A stretch of 33,090 bases of DNA, from the NCBI GenBank assembly GCA_025358025.1, contig JANYKW010000185.1, positions 1-33,090 on the forward strand, written 5' to 3'. Every line of letters begins with the position of its first letter. Position 1 is the first letter of the stretch. Below, piece by piece: positions 15,243 through 23,425 of the stretch. Below the pieces are notes generated by a model. The model made no database searches, was not told the DNA's origin, and was given only the letters and a program-made list of their open reading frames with translations. This DNA comes from Bacteroidia bacterium. GTDB taxonomy: Bacteria > Bacteroidota > Bacteroidia > Bacteroidales > Prolixibacteraceae. A program made the position numbers and the translations under genes.

Positions 15243-18200
15243 TTAATTTGACACGCTCAATATTCGGACCGGACCAATCAATCCTGATTGTAGCAATTCT
15301 GCATCTTTATTATAGAATTTACGTGTTGTAAAAGTATATCTGCCGGAAGTCCTGGCCTGATTCTTAACCAACCAGTCGGGCCATTGTTTATTCTTGATGC
15401 CATCGTCCGGACGTTGTTCATCTCCGATCAGTCTGTTCGGCCAGAGATTTGCCACTTCTATGTCGATCTGATTATTCCCGGAAACAATCGCATTGGTAAT
15501 TTTGATCTGATAAGGAGCTGTCCAGACCGCACCCATATCTTTCCCGTTTACCCATACCCGCGCCAGATTGTAAACTTCACCCAGACTAAGAAAAACATCT
15601 GACTTTTTATCAGTAGCGATGTTTTCGGGTATTATGATGGTATTGTGATAGTTGGCAATTCCTGAATAATACTTGATGCCCTCTTCCGAGCTTTTGGTCC
15701 AATCTTCCAGCTGATTGAATATTACATTTTTAGGACCTCCCCATTTCGGATCAAAGGAAACATTCCATGGAGTTTTAACTTCCATTAAAACTTTCGGTTG
15801 AGCAAAGTTTTTTGTCCAAGTAGCATCTGAGTTTTTAGTTTTCCCTCCTCTTTTAAAAACAATGAAAAAGCTTTGATAAGGTTCAAATTGAAGCGGTATC
15901 TGCATTAGTCCATTCTGAATAGCAAATTCAGGAAGTTGTCTTGTTTCGCCTGTTAACGGATCCCATAATTCGGGTTTTCCCTTGTTCACACGAAAGGTAC
16001 AAAGCGGATTCACGAGCTCATTGGTTTTGTTGGAAACGAAATAGATATCCATATCCGGCTGTGTACGATGGGTATAGCGAATTGGTCCTGTTGATTCAAA
16101 GTCTTGCATAATACCCATTTTCTTCAGTAATCCGGCTGTAACATCATAGTTTGGGTATAATTCAGGGAGTTTCAAGTTTGAAAGTAATCCACCCCAAATA
16201 ATCTTTCCTTTTCCAATGGGAATTTCCAAAATTTCTCCTGGGCTATCAAAGTTTCCCCACATTGACCTGGCTTTTGATGCAACCAATTGGTCACACTCAG
16301 GAAAATTCACAAGACTTGGCGATTTGCGCGGTGGATTTCCAACGATGACAGCACCCTCTTTTACCAAAGATTCAATTTTGTTCAGCATAGCGGGTGTCAT
16401 GGTTTCCACGGCAGGCAATACCAGCAAACGATAAGTTGCACCGCCCGGGAAAACGATCCGGTTATCTTTTACGCTTGCAGTGTGTAATTGAGATGGCGAA
16501 CATCCGTCAAAATTATATCCTTTCCGATCAGGAAGCATTTCGTCGCCGGTTAATGCAGAAGCGGGGGCACGAAATACATGCGGAGCTCCCTCAGGAGTCA
16601 GGTAAAGAATGTCTGCTTCGGTCCTCCCTTGCCGCAGAATATTAGAGCAGCGTGTAATGTACCGGTGGTAACTTTCCGCCATTGGCCACCAGGTCTGACT
16701 CCTGTCCCAGTGAACACCATAGGGCCCCATGGTCATCCCAGGCTTCAGATTATCATCGAGGTACTGATGTTGAAAAGTATGATAGACGAACCTGTTTATC
16801 CCGGTAGCAAAAGCCCAGTCGCCCTGGTTTTTCATTGATCCCGGATTTTGTTTCCAGTCTTCTTTATGGGCAGTAAAGGCTTCCGCAGAAACGATATCCT
16901 GACCATTTACATGGGCAATGGAAGCTGCCTGAATACAGCTGAATGATGAGTTGAATCCATAATCCTTGCTCCAGAATTCGCACATCGGAACATCAGCAAC
17001 GGCACCCAATTCCATATCTGCGGTTGGATTCATATCATACGGCTCGATGGAAAAGCCCAGGTTATACCTCTGTCCGTATTTTTTAAGGTGCTGGGCATGG
17101 TTTTCAATGACCAATTCCTGGGCTGTCTGCCTCAAATCCCACAAAAACCGTTCACTCTTCTCCAGGCTCTCAACAACCAATCCCGAATAGACAGGATAGT
17201 ATTTTAGCGGATCGTATCCTCTTCTTTTATTAAATTCTCCTCTGAATTTCGGACTCCAGTTTTGCGCCCCCATTTCCCAGCTATCCATATGAAGCATCTT
17301 CAGACCACCCTGGAGATTCTTGTCCGGAACTCCAATTTTCTTAAACAGCTTGCCGGTAAAATTAGCCAAATGGGCATTGATGGCTGTTGTATCCATTTTA
17401 TCCGCTTCAAAACCAAGACCCGGCATTGGAGCAGGCCTAGTAACAGCTCCATTGTTTCGACTTCCAAACCGCATAATGGTCCAATTACCGGGAGGAACTT
17501 TCCAGTTCAGTACGCCATCTGGTTGGAGTAAATTGGTAAGGTCAATAATATTACCAGGGGCAACAACTGAATTTGAAGGCAGTTCCTTGTAACTCGCCAA
17601 CGATGGCAAAAATTGTTTGACTCCTTCTTTCGATGTGTATGGTTCGCGGTAATAAAGTGCTTTTTCATCAATATCCTCAATTTTAAAATTACCGGAAGGT
17701 GTTGGAAATGCAAGTACTGCAACATCTTCATAATAATCCAACCATCGCTTTTTGAGCTCAGGAGTAAATCCACCTTCACCGAAGTATGGTTTCCTCGGAT
17801 CCGGTTTTGGAAGGATTATCTTTCCCTGATCATTCCCGGAAACCTGGATGCTGGCCGAAACCAGATGCTGCATGGATTCCCGTCCCTCTACCCATGGGCC
17901 ACCACTCCCCGACCATCCCGGGCCAACTCCCAGCGTAATGGCAATTCCCAGTCGCTCAGATTCACGCACAGCATGCGTAAACAGATCCTGCCACTGATCG
18001 CTCAAAAAATCAACCGGACCACGGGGAATCCCAACATTAACTTCCAGAAAAATTAGATTGCCAATCCCAACTTTTTTCATAGACTCCAGGTCTTTGGTCA
18101 TGGCTTCCTTCGACATATTTCCGTCCATAAAATACCAATAAACACCAGGACGGGCAGCATCCGGCGGACTTTTGAATTCGTCTTTCAGTTTATCTGCAGA

Positions 18201-18293
18201 TGTTGTTTGACAACTAAGTTTTGTTACCGAAATCATCAATGTCAAGGTCGACAGGATGAGAAACTTTGATGAAAGAAATTTTTGTGTTTTCAT
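15243..18293 (-). CDS. GH106 alpha-L-rhamnosidase, 1016 aa
   Basis: A canonical GH106 enzyme with Sec signal; LSCQ (26-29) may be a lipobox with Cys28. The opening is FKSPPDAARPGVYWYFMDGN. Acidic motifs are HMDSWEMG (E340), FSIEPYD (E417), CEFW (E439) and SAEAFT (E471). A stretch at about 165-250 between two conserved strands is longer than in the 934-residue paralogue. The C-terminal jelly-roll (about 850-1012) contains VWVNGKDMGAVWTAPYQI and ends SGLIGPVRILSVSN. It cleaves alpha-L-rhamnosides by family knowledge; the linkage is unknown. It starts 16 bp after the GH78 gene, so they are co-transcribed, and its stop abuts the GH106 scar. Confidence 0.92.
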   Translation of the reverse strand: MKTQKFLSSKFLILSTLTLMISVTKLSCQTTSADKLKDEFKSPPDAARPGVYWYFMDGNMSKEAMTKDLESMKKVGIGNLIFLEVNVGIPRGPVDFLSDQWQDLFTHAVRESERLGIAITLGVGPGWSGSGGPWVEGRESMQHLVSASIQVSGNDQGKIILPKPDPRKPYFGEGGFTPELKKRWLDYYEDVAVLAFPTPSGNFKIEDIDEKALYYREPYTSKEGVKQFLPSLASYKELPSNSVVAPGNIIDLTNLLQPDGVLNWKVPPGNWTIMRFGSRNNGAVTRPAPMPGLGFEADKMDTTAINAHLANFTGKLFKKIGVPDKNLQGGLKMLHMDSWEMGAQNWSPKFRGEFNKRRGYDPLKYYPVYSGLVVESLEKSERFLWDLRQTAQELVIENHAQHLKKYGQRYNLGFSIEPYDMNPTADMELGAVADVPMCEFWSKDYGFNSSFSCIQAASIAHVNGQDIVSAEAFTAHKEDWKQNPGSMKNQGDWAFATGINRFVYHTFQHQYLDDNLKPGMTMGPYGVHWDRSQTWWPMAESYHRYITRCSNILRQGRTEADILYLTPEGAPHVFRAPASALTGDEMLPDRKGYNFDGCSPSQLHTASVKDNRIVFPGGATYRLLVLPAVETMTPAMLNKIESLVKEGAVIVGNPPRKSPSLVNFPECDQLVASKARSMWGNFDSPGEILEIPIGKGKIIWGGLLSNLKLPELYPNYDVTAGLLKKMGIMQDFESTGPIRYTHRTQPDMDIYFVSNKTNELVNPLCTFRVNKGKPELWDPLTGETRQLPEFAIQNGLMQIPLQFEPYQSFFIVFKRGGKTKNSDATWTKNFAQPKVLMEVKTPWNVSFDPKWGGPKNVIFNQLEDWTKSSEEGIKYYSGIANYHNTIIIPENIATDKKSDVFLSLGEVYNLARVWVNGKDMGAVWTAPYQIKITNAIVSGNNQIDIEVANLWPNRLIGDEQRPDDGIKNKQWPDWLVKNQARTSGRYTFTTRKFYNKDAELLQSGLIGPVRILSVSN

Positions 18294-18309
18294 ATTCTAA
18301 ATTTAAATT

Positions 18310-21024
18310 TTATCTGATTTCAAAATAATATTTCCCTGAATTAACACCAATCCGGATATTATTGCCGGTTGTTGAAATTAACTTTATATCACCATTTTCG
18401 CTTAGTTTCGTCCCTGACTCATAAACAGATTCATCATCCGGAACCGGCAAAATTACATCTGCTTTCGTGTTTACAGGAATTTCGATCTCCAATTGCAGAC
18501 CGGAATCTTCCTGATGAGTCCATGACACAAGCACTTTGCCATATGGAGAAATGAACTGGGTTTTTTGTTCTGAAATCTTATCAGTGAGTTGTGGTACAAT
18601 TAGTAAATGTTTGAATCCGGCAGAATTAGCCATCTGGCGAATTCCTGCCACTCCGGTATAAAACCAACCACCACCCGAGGTATAACAAGAATGAATATTT
18701 GACCAAAACCCGTTCCACTGCTCCCAACATGTATTTGCTCCCTGGGAAATCATAAAACCCCAACCGGGATAGGTTGTTTGTTTCATCATTAAATAAACAA
18801 GGTCTGATCGCCCAATCCCGGTAAGATATTGGAGCATAAAATAGGTGCCAAGCATTCCTGTATTCAGATGCCCTCTATCCGTTATTTCTATTTCATTTTC
18901 AAGATTTGTAAGAACACGGCTTCTTTCCTCTTTTGCCGGAACATTCATAAGCAAAGGGAATGAAAGATAGGATTGTTCCCCGTTGGCATAGATTCCATTT
19001 CCGGCATCAAAATACCGTTTATTAATTTCCTTTTTTAAGCTTTCAGACTGTTTTTTATACTTTTCACTGTCAGTGGCATTTCCCAATGCTTCTGCACTTT
19101 CTTCAAGAATATGATATAAATATATCTTATAACAATTGTTAAATACCTCCTTTTCTGTTTCACCCACTTTTGTGTCTGAATCCATCCCCTTACCAGGAGG
19201 AACCCAATCTCCTATAAATCCCCATTTTTTATCGCCATAATGCACCAAAATTCCATCTTTACTTTTAGTTTCCAAAAAGTCGACATAACGCACCATCGAA
19301 TTATAGGAAGCTCTCAGGAAAGTAGTATCACCATAATACTTAAAAATTTTCCATGGAAGCACAACACCCGTGGCACCCCAGGCAGGCCCGCCTCCAGCGT
19401 TATAAGGAGAAGGAGCCGTATTGGGAAATTCACCCGCAGAATTTTGAGAGAACGCCCAGTTTTTTGCCCACTTTTTGTAAAAATTTGCAAGCTTAAAATT
19501 ATAAATACCCGTCTCAATAGCCACTTGTCCGTCACCATAACCCAGTCTCTCCCGATGCGGACAATCAACATAATAACCACCAATATCCAGACAACGAAAT
19601 GTATAACGGTTTAACTCATAAATAGCATTCAAATTACTATCGGAACATGAGAATTCCCCAACTTCGGCAAGATCAGATTCTATCATATATCCGGCAATAT
19701 CACGAACCTGAGGTTTGTAATTCAACCCCTGGATAATTGCATATCGAAAAGCATGGAAGTTAAATTTCGGGCTGAAAATACCACTGTCTGAACTTGAGCT
19801 GATATACGCGTCCCGCTGATCGATGTACTTATTCCCAAAATCCCATTTGTATTTTGATTTTCTTTCCGGAATTTTATTGCAGAAATCAGAATAAATAAAA
19901 TCTATTGTGTCGCCTGGATTTTGATTTCTAATTTTCATTTGCATCCAGCCGGTAAAATTCTTTCCAAAATCAACCAGCCAGACGTCTTCAGCTATTTGCG
20001 AGATATTCTTTGCTGGGATCGTATCGGAGATAACATTTGGCCTGCAAAGTTGAGCGGTGGTAATGGCTTGTGGTTTAGCCATACGAATTGCATTTTTTTG
20101 GTCTTGCCCAATTTTTCCACTTTCCCATCCATTGATTGGCATTCTACTGTCAATCAATTCTCCACCCATCTGATTCCACCTCCATTTCCCAATCTGACTG
20201 ATATTGCTATTGGAAGTCATCCAGGTAGAATCGGAGACTATATCCATTGAACTTAAACTTGAAGACAGATGCGCCCGCAGACGAAATACCGGGGATTGAT
20301 AAATGACCCCTGGCAATCCGAATGAATACCATCCTCTGCCTGTCCACAAACCAATCGTATTTACTCCGGGTTTCAGATGATTTCTGATATTGTAAGTGAG
20401 ATAATAATTTTCAAACCTGAAGTCACTTACTGCCGGAGAAAGAACATCATTTCCAACTTTCTCTCCGTTTACATAAAGCTCAAAGTATCCCTGGCAATTT
20501 ACAAAGACATTAGCAAAATCAGGAATCTTATCAATCCTGAATTCTTTAATGAAGACAGGTGAATAAACTGTATCGGGAGAACTTATCCATTCTGCCTTCC
20601 AGTCGTCTTCACCCAATAAACCAGTCGAAAAATGATTATCCTCCGACCAACGACTGGTTCTTCCTTCCTTATCCCAAATTCTAACTTTCCATATATAGGA
20701 ATTAACCGGATTTAAAGATTTTCCGGAATATTTTACCAGGATGTTATTATCAGATAGAATTTTCCCGGTATTCCAACAGGTATCCTTTGAATTTTCATTC
20801 AGTACTACAACCTGATATCCTGCTTGGTTCTGGTTTCTTTGTTCAGATATCAGTTTCCATGAAAAATCCGGCCTTGCAATATCGATTCCTATCGGATTAA
20901 CCTCATCATTGATTCTTGCATCAAAAATTGAAATATCTGAGTAATCCGCAGTCTGGCATGAAATGAGATAAATACTTACCAAAAAACTTATGCAAAAAGG
21001 TTTTAAATAAATTTTTATACTCAT
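18310..21024 (-). CDS. GH78 alpha-L-rhamnosidase, lipoprotein, 904 aa
   Basis: An inverting alpha-L-rhamnosidase of family GH78. The signal peptide ends in lipobox LISC (Cys23), so it is probably a surface or periplasmic lipoprotein. Domains in order: fibronectin-III-like (about 30-137), beta-sandwich with carbohydrate-binding fold (about 150-320), a second beta-sandwich (about 325-455), (alpha/alpha)6 barrel (about 460-800) and a C-terminal beta domain. The general acid is E492 in DCPHRERLGYGDGQ (487-500) and the general base is E768 in ANTCWEQW (763-770). Both are intact, and the DG after the acid motif matches the classical GH78 active site. It lies 16 bp before the 1016-residue GH106 gene and 68 bp after the 743-residue GH106-like gene. 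Confidence 0.93.
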   Translation of the reverse strand: MSIKIYLKPFCISFLVSIYLISCQTADYSDISIFDARINDEVNPIGIDIARPDFSWKLISEQRNQNQAGYQVVVLNENSKDTCWNTGKILSDNNILVKYSGKSLNPVNSYIWKVRIWDKEGRTSRWSEDNHFSTGLLGEDDWKAEWISSPDTVYSPVFIKEFRIDKIPDFANVFVNCQGYFELYVNGEKVGNDVLSPAVSDFRFENYYLTYNIRNHLKPGVNTIGLWTGRGWYSFGLPGVIYQSPVFRLRAHLSSSLSSMDIVSDSTWMTSNSNISQIGKWRWNQMGGELIDSRMPINGWESGKIGQDQKNAIRMAKPQAITTAQLCRPNVISDTIPAKNISQIAEDVWLVDFGKNFTGWMQMKIRNQNPGDTIDFIYSDFCNKIPERKSKYKWDFGNKYIDQRDAYISSSSDSGIFSPKFNFHAFRYAIIQGLNYKPQVRDIAGYMIESDLAEVGEFSCSDSNLNAIYELNRYTFRCLDIGGYYVDCPHRERLGYGDGQVAIETGIYNFKLANFYKKWAKNWAFSQNSAGEFPNTAPSPYNAGGGPAWGATGVVLPWKIFKYYGDTTFLRASYNSMVRYVDFLETKSKDGILVHYGDKKWGFIGDWVPPGKGMDSDTKVGETEKEVFNNCYKIYLYHILEESAEALGNATDSEKYKKQSESLKKEINKRYFDAGNGIYANGEQSYLSFPLLMNVPAKEERSRVLTNLENEIEITDRGHLNTGMLGTYFMLQYLTGIGRSDLVYLMMKQTTYPGWGFMISQGANTCWEQWNGFWSNIHSCYTSGGGWFYTGVAGIRQMANSAGFKHLLIVPQLTDKISEQKTQFISPYGKVLVSWTHQEDSGLQLEIEIPVNTKADVILPVPDDESVYESGTKLSENGDIKLISTTGNNIRIGVNSGKYYFEIR

Positions 21025-21092
21025 GTCATTGAATTTTACTCGGAAATTATCGGATAATGATTTTTAGCCAGCACTACCATCACAGACTTTTA

Positions 21093-23324
21093 CTATTCTC
21101 GTACTCCAATCCAGAAACAAGAATGATAAGGTTTTAAACTTAAGGAGCCTTTGGTGGAAGACACTTTGGTTTTATCATTGAAGATCTTTTCAGTACTTAA
21201 ATCCTGAATTTTACCTGTGTGGGGATCCCATTTCTGCAATTTCACATCACCGCGAAGCGTTACAGGCAAGTTTAGATTCTTACCTCCAATGTTTGCAAAA
21301 TAGTACATTTCCTGCCCATTGATCACCTTATGAATATAACGAATATCCTCATTTACAGGATAATCTACATCGAAGTTATCCATGGTCTGGACAAGAGCAT
21401 CCTTTAGATTCTGACCATTAGGCTGACGAACGAAAACGGCTTTTCCTCCTTTCTGTCCCGGATGAACAATCCCGGAACTATTCTCGCCTTCAGGAAAAAG
21501 CTTTTTAATGATTTTTATTACTTCTTGATTTTCCCCCTTTTCCACTGCCTGGGATGGAAGTCTGGTCGTGAAAATTATGGTTCCTCCCTGTTCATAAAAT
21601 TCATTTATTTTCTGAAGGTTACTTACTGAAATTGTTTTGCACGACGGAACGATTAAAACTCTGAACTCCTCTTTGTTGATTCTGTTTTGAAGGCATAATT
21701 TTCCGCCAACAACCGGACATCTTTCATCAAGTACTTCAGGATGAATAAATGTAAAATCTTTACCAACAAAATTGGTAAGTAATTCGGAAACATCAACATA
21801 ATCCGTAAAAGGAATATCAACCCCACCTTTATAAGATTCTAGCGGGCCCTCGAAGAAGTGATCTGCCTGCAGGGATTGGATCGGGTATAATATAGCTATG
21901 TCGGCTACATGCCTGGCATCTTTTTGCAACACGAAATTCAGCCGGGAAAGGAATTGGTTAAACACCTTAAGACTATCGGCATACAGCGGATTGCGGTGCG
22001 ATAATTCAGGCTTATAAGTGACGTTATTCGTATCATACCAAACGGCATGGGCAATAAGCATATTAATTCCCTTGGCATATTGATCCATCGCAATGGAGAA
22101 TATATTGTTCCAGGTCAGATCCTTTTTGTTGCCATATGTTCCCATGGCACCGTACGTTTCCGACATAACCAGTGTGTGGTCCCAATTGTTGGCTGCCGAA
22201 CTAATCAGTTTGTAAAATTTTTCAGCAGGCCGGTTTCCTCCGATTTTATCAATCCCCGGAATTCCAAGATATTTGAAAGATTTCAAAAAGTCCCCGGAGA
22301 TGCTTACCTGATTGGCAACTTCTTCCTGATCCTGATGGCCAGTGGCTGTGACTCCATGCGCTACCGACCAGTCATTAACCTCTTTAGTAAAGCCTTCCGC
22401 GTACAATTCAGCCCGAAAGCCAAATAGATAGTTTCTTGCTGACTGTGTTTCTGGTCCAATATCGTACCAGAGTGAAGGGTACAAATTATTGGGACTGAAA
22501 CCAAATTTGCTTTCGAATTTCGAATTAAATTTTCCAGTCCACATGCGCCCCTGAGCCCGGTACATGGTCGGTTCATCAAAAAATGTCCCGCCAATTACTG
22601 TCCCGAAATAATCGCTGAATCTTTTGTAATATGCTTCATGGGTCATTTTAATAAAATTCCTGACGGCTTCGGGGTCAAGATAATCCGCAATTTTGTCCGG
22701 ATCAGTTACGCAGGTAAAAATCATGATTTTCCAGTTGCCTGAAGGAGCATTCCAATTAAGAACCTCATTTGAAACGTGATTGGTTAGGTCGATTCGTTCC
22801 AGAGTATTCTTTTCCATTGCAACAATACTCATTAATTTACCCCCAGGAATACTTTTAGAATAACTAACAGGACCGCTAACATCCTCTTCCGCTTTATCGA
22901 GACGTTTAATCGTTTGATCAGGGTACTTGAGTCCGAAGCGGGGAATGCCGTCTCCATTATGTAATCCAATACCCCCGCTTGGAAAACCATATTCATCATA
23001 CAGACACATTGTCAATCCCAACTCTTTGGCCTTTTCGAGTGCTTTGCCATATACCTGGAAGTAGTCTTCTTTCAGATATTCCGGTTTAAAATTTTTGCCA
23101 AATGGCAATATTCCAAAACCTCCATATCCACACAGATCTCTGAAATCCTTCATTTGTTTTTCGATACCTTCAATTGTTACGGTGGTATTGTTCCAAAACC
23201 AAAGAGGCCTGGGCCAGAATTCAATGGAGGGTTCTTTAAATTCCTCTTTAGACAATCCTTGTCCCAGAACTTTATCTGAAAGAAATATTGAACAAATTGA
23301 CAAGAAAATGATTGCTGTTTTCAT
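21093..23324 (-). CDS. Divergent GH106-like glycoside hydrolase, 743 aa
   Basis: A secreted enzyme (signal MKTAIIFLSICSIFLSDKVL, cleavage after LGQ) whose opening PSIEFWPRPLWFWNNT matches the GH106 superfamily. Active-site motifs differ from canonical members: LYDEYGFPSGG (108-118) replaces the GWxGSGGPW motif, GGTFFDEP (245-252) aligns with the DSWE motif, TATGHQ (326-331) replaces the S(I/M)EA motif, and VMSETYG (386-392) aligns with SEAFT. It ends right after the beta-sandwich, lacking the C-terminal jelly-roll of about 200-250 residues. Retaining E251 and E389 suggests a working hydrolase, but the sugar may not be L-rhamnose. It resembles the 1050-residue protein more than the four canonical GH106 enzymes. 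Its leader duplicates that of the second GH78 gene. Confidence 0.82.
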   Translation of the reverse strand: MKTAIIFLSICSIFLSDKVLGQGLSKEEFKEPSIEFWPRPLWFWNNTTVTIEGIEKQMKDFRDLCGYGGFGILPFGKNFKPEYLKEDYFQVYGKALEKAKELGLTMCLYDEYGFPSGGIGLHNGDGIPRFGLKYPDQTIKRLDKAEEDVSGPVSYSKSIPGGKLMSIVAMEKNTLERIDLTNHVSNEVLNWNAPSGNWKIMIFTCVTDPDKIADYLDPEAVRNFIKMTHEAYYKRFSDYFGTVIGGTFFDEPTMYRAQGRMWTGKFNSKFESKFGFSPNNLYPSLWYDIGPETQSARNYLFGFRAELYAEGFTKEVNDWSVAHGVTATGHQDQEEVANQVSISGDFLKSFKYLGIPGIDKIGGNRPAEKFYKLISSAANNWDHTLVMSETYGAMGTYGNKKDLTWNNIFSIAMDQYAKGINMLIAHAVWYDTNNVTYKPELSHRNPLYADSLKVFNQFLSRLNFVLQKDARHVADIAILYPIQSLQADHFFEGPLESYKGGVDIPFTDYVDVSELLTNFVGKDFTFIHPEVLDERCPVVGGKLCLQNRINKEEFRVLIVPSCKTISVSNLQKINEFYEQGGTIIFTTRLPSQAVEKGENQEVIKIIKKLFPEGENSSGIVHPGQKGGKAVFVRQPNGQNLKDALVQTMDNFDVDYPVNEDIRYIHKVINGQEMYYFANIGGKNLNLPVTLRGDVKLQKWDPHTGKIQDLSTEKIFNDKTKVSSTKGSLSLKPYHSCFWIGVRE

Positions 23325-23381
23325 TTGATAATAATTTGTTTTTCATTTGACAAATGGAATAGCCATGAGGAATATTTTCAT
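23325..23381 (-). repeat. Duplicated 57-bp leader, copy A (before the 743-aa gene)
   Basis: These 57 bp directly before the ATG match 26210-26266 at 47 of 57 positions without gaps. The core contains CATTTGACAAATG (23344-23356), a perfect palindrome around one base. It may hold a regulator site or a shared leader structure; no TAnnTTTG element is visible in it. Confidence 0.65.
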
Positions 23382-23425
23382 TTCTGTATGTGATTGACAA
23401 ATCATGGCGATTTCATAAGTAAGTT

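Noticed and set aside
21093-23324. The 743-residue protein as a 3'-truncated canonical GH106
   Set aside because: It ends cleanly after a complete beta-sandwich and its motifs differ throughout, so the absence of the jelly-roll looks like a property of its type and not like damage.
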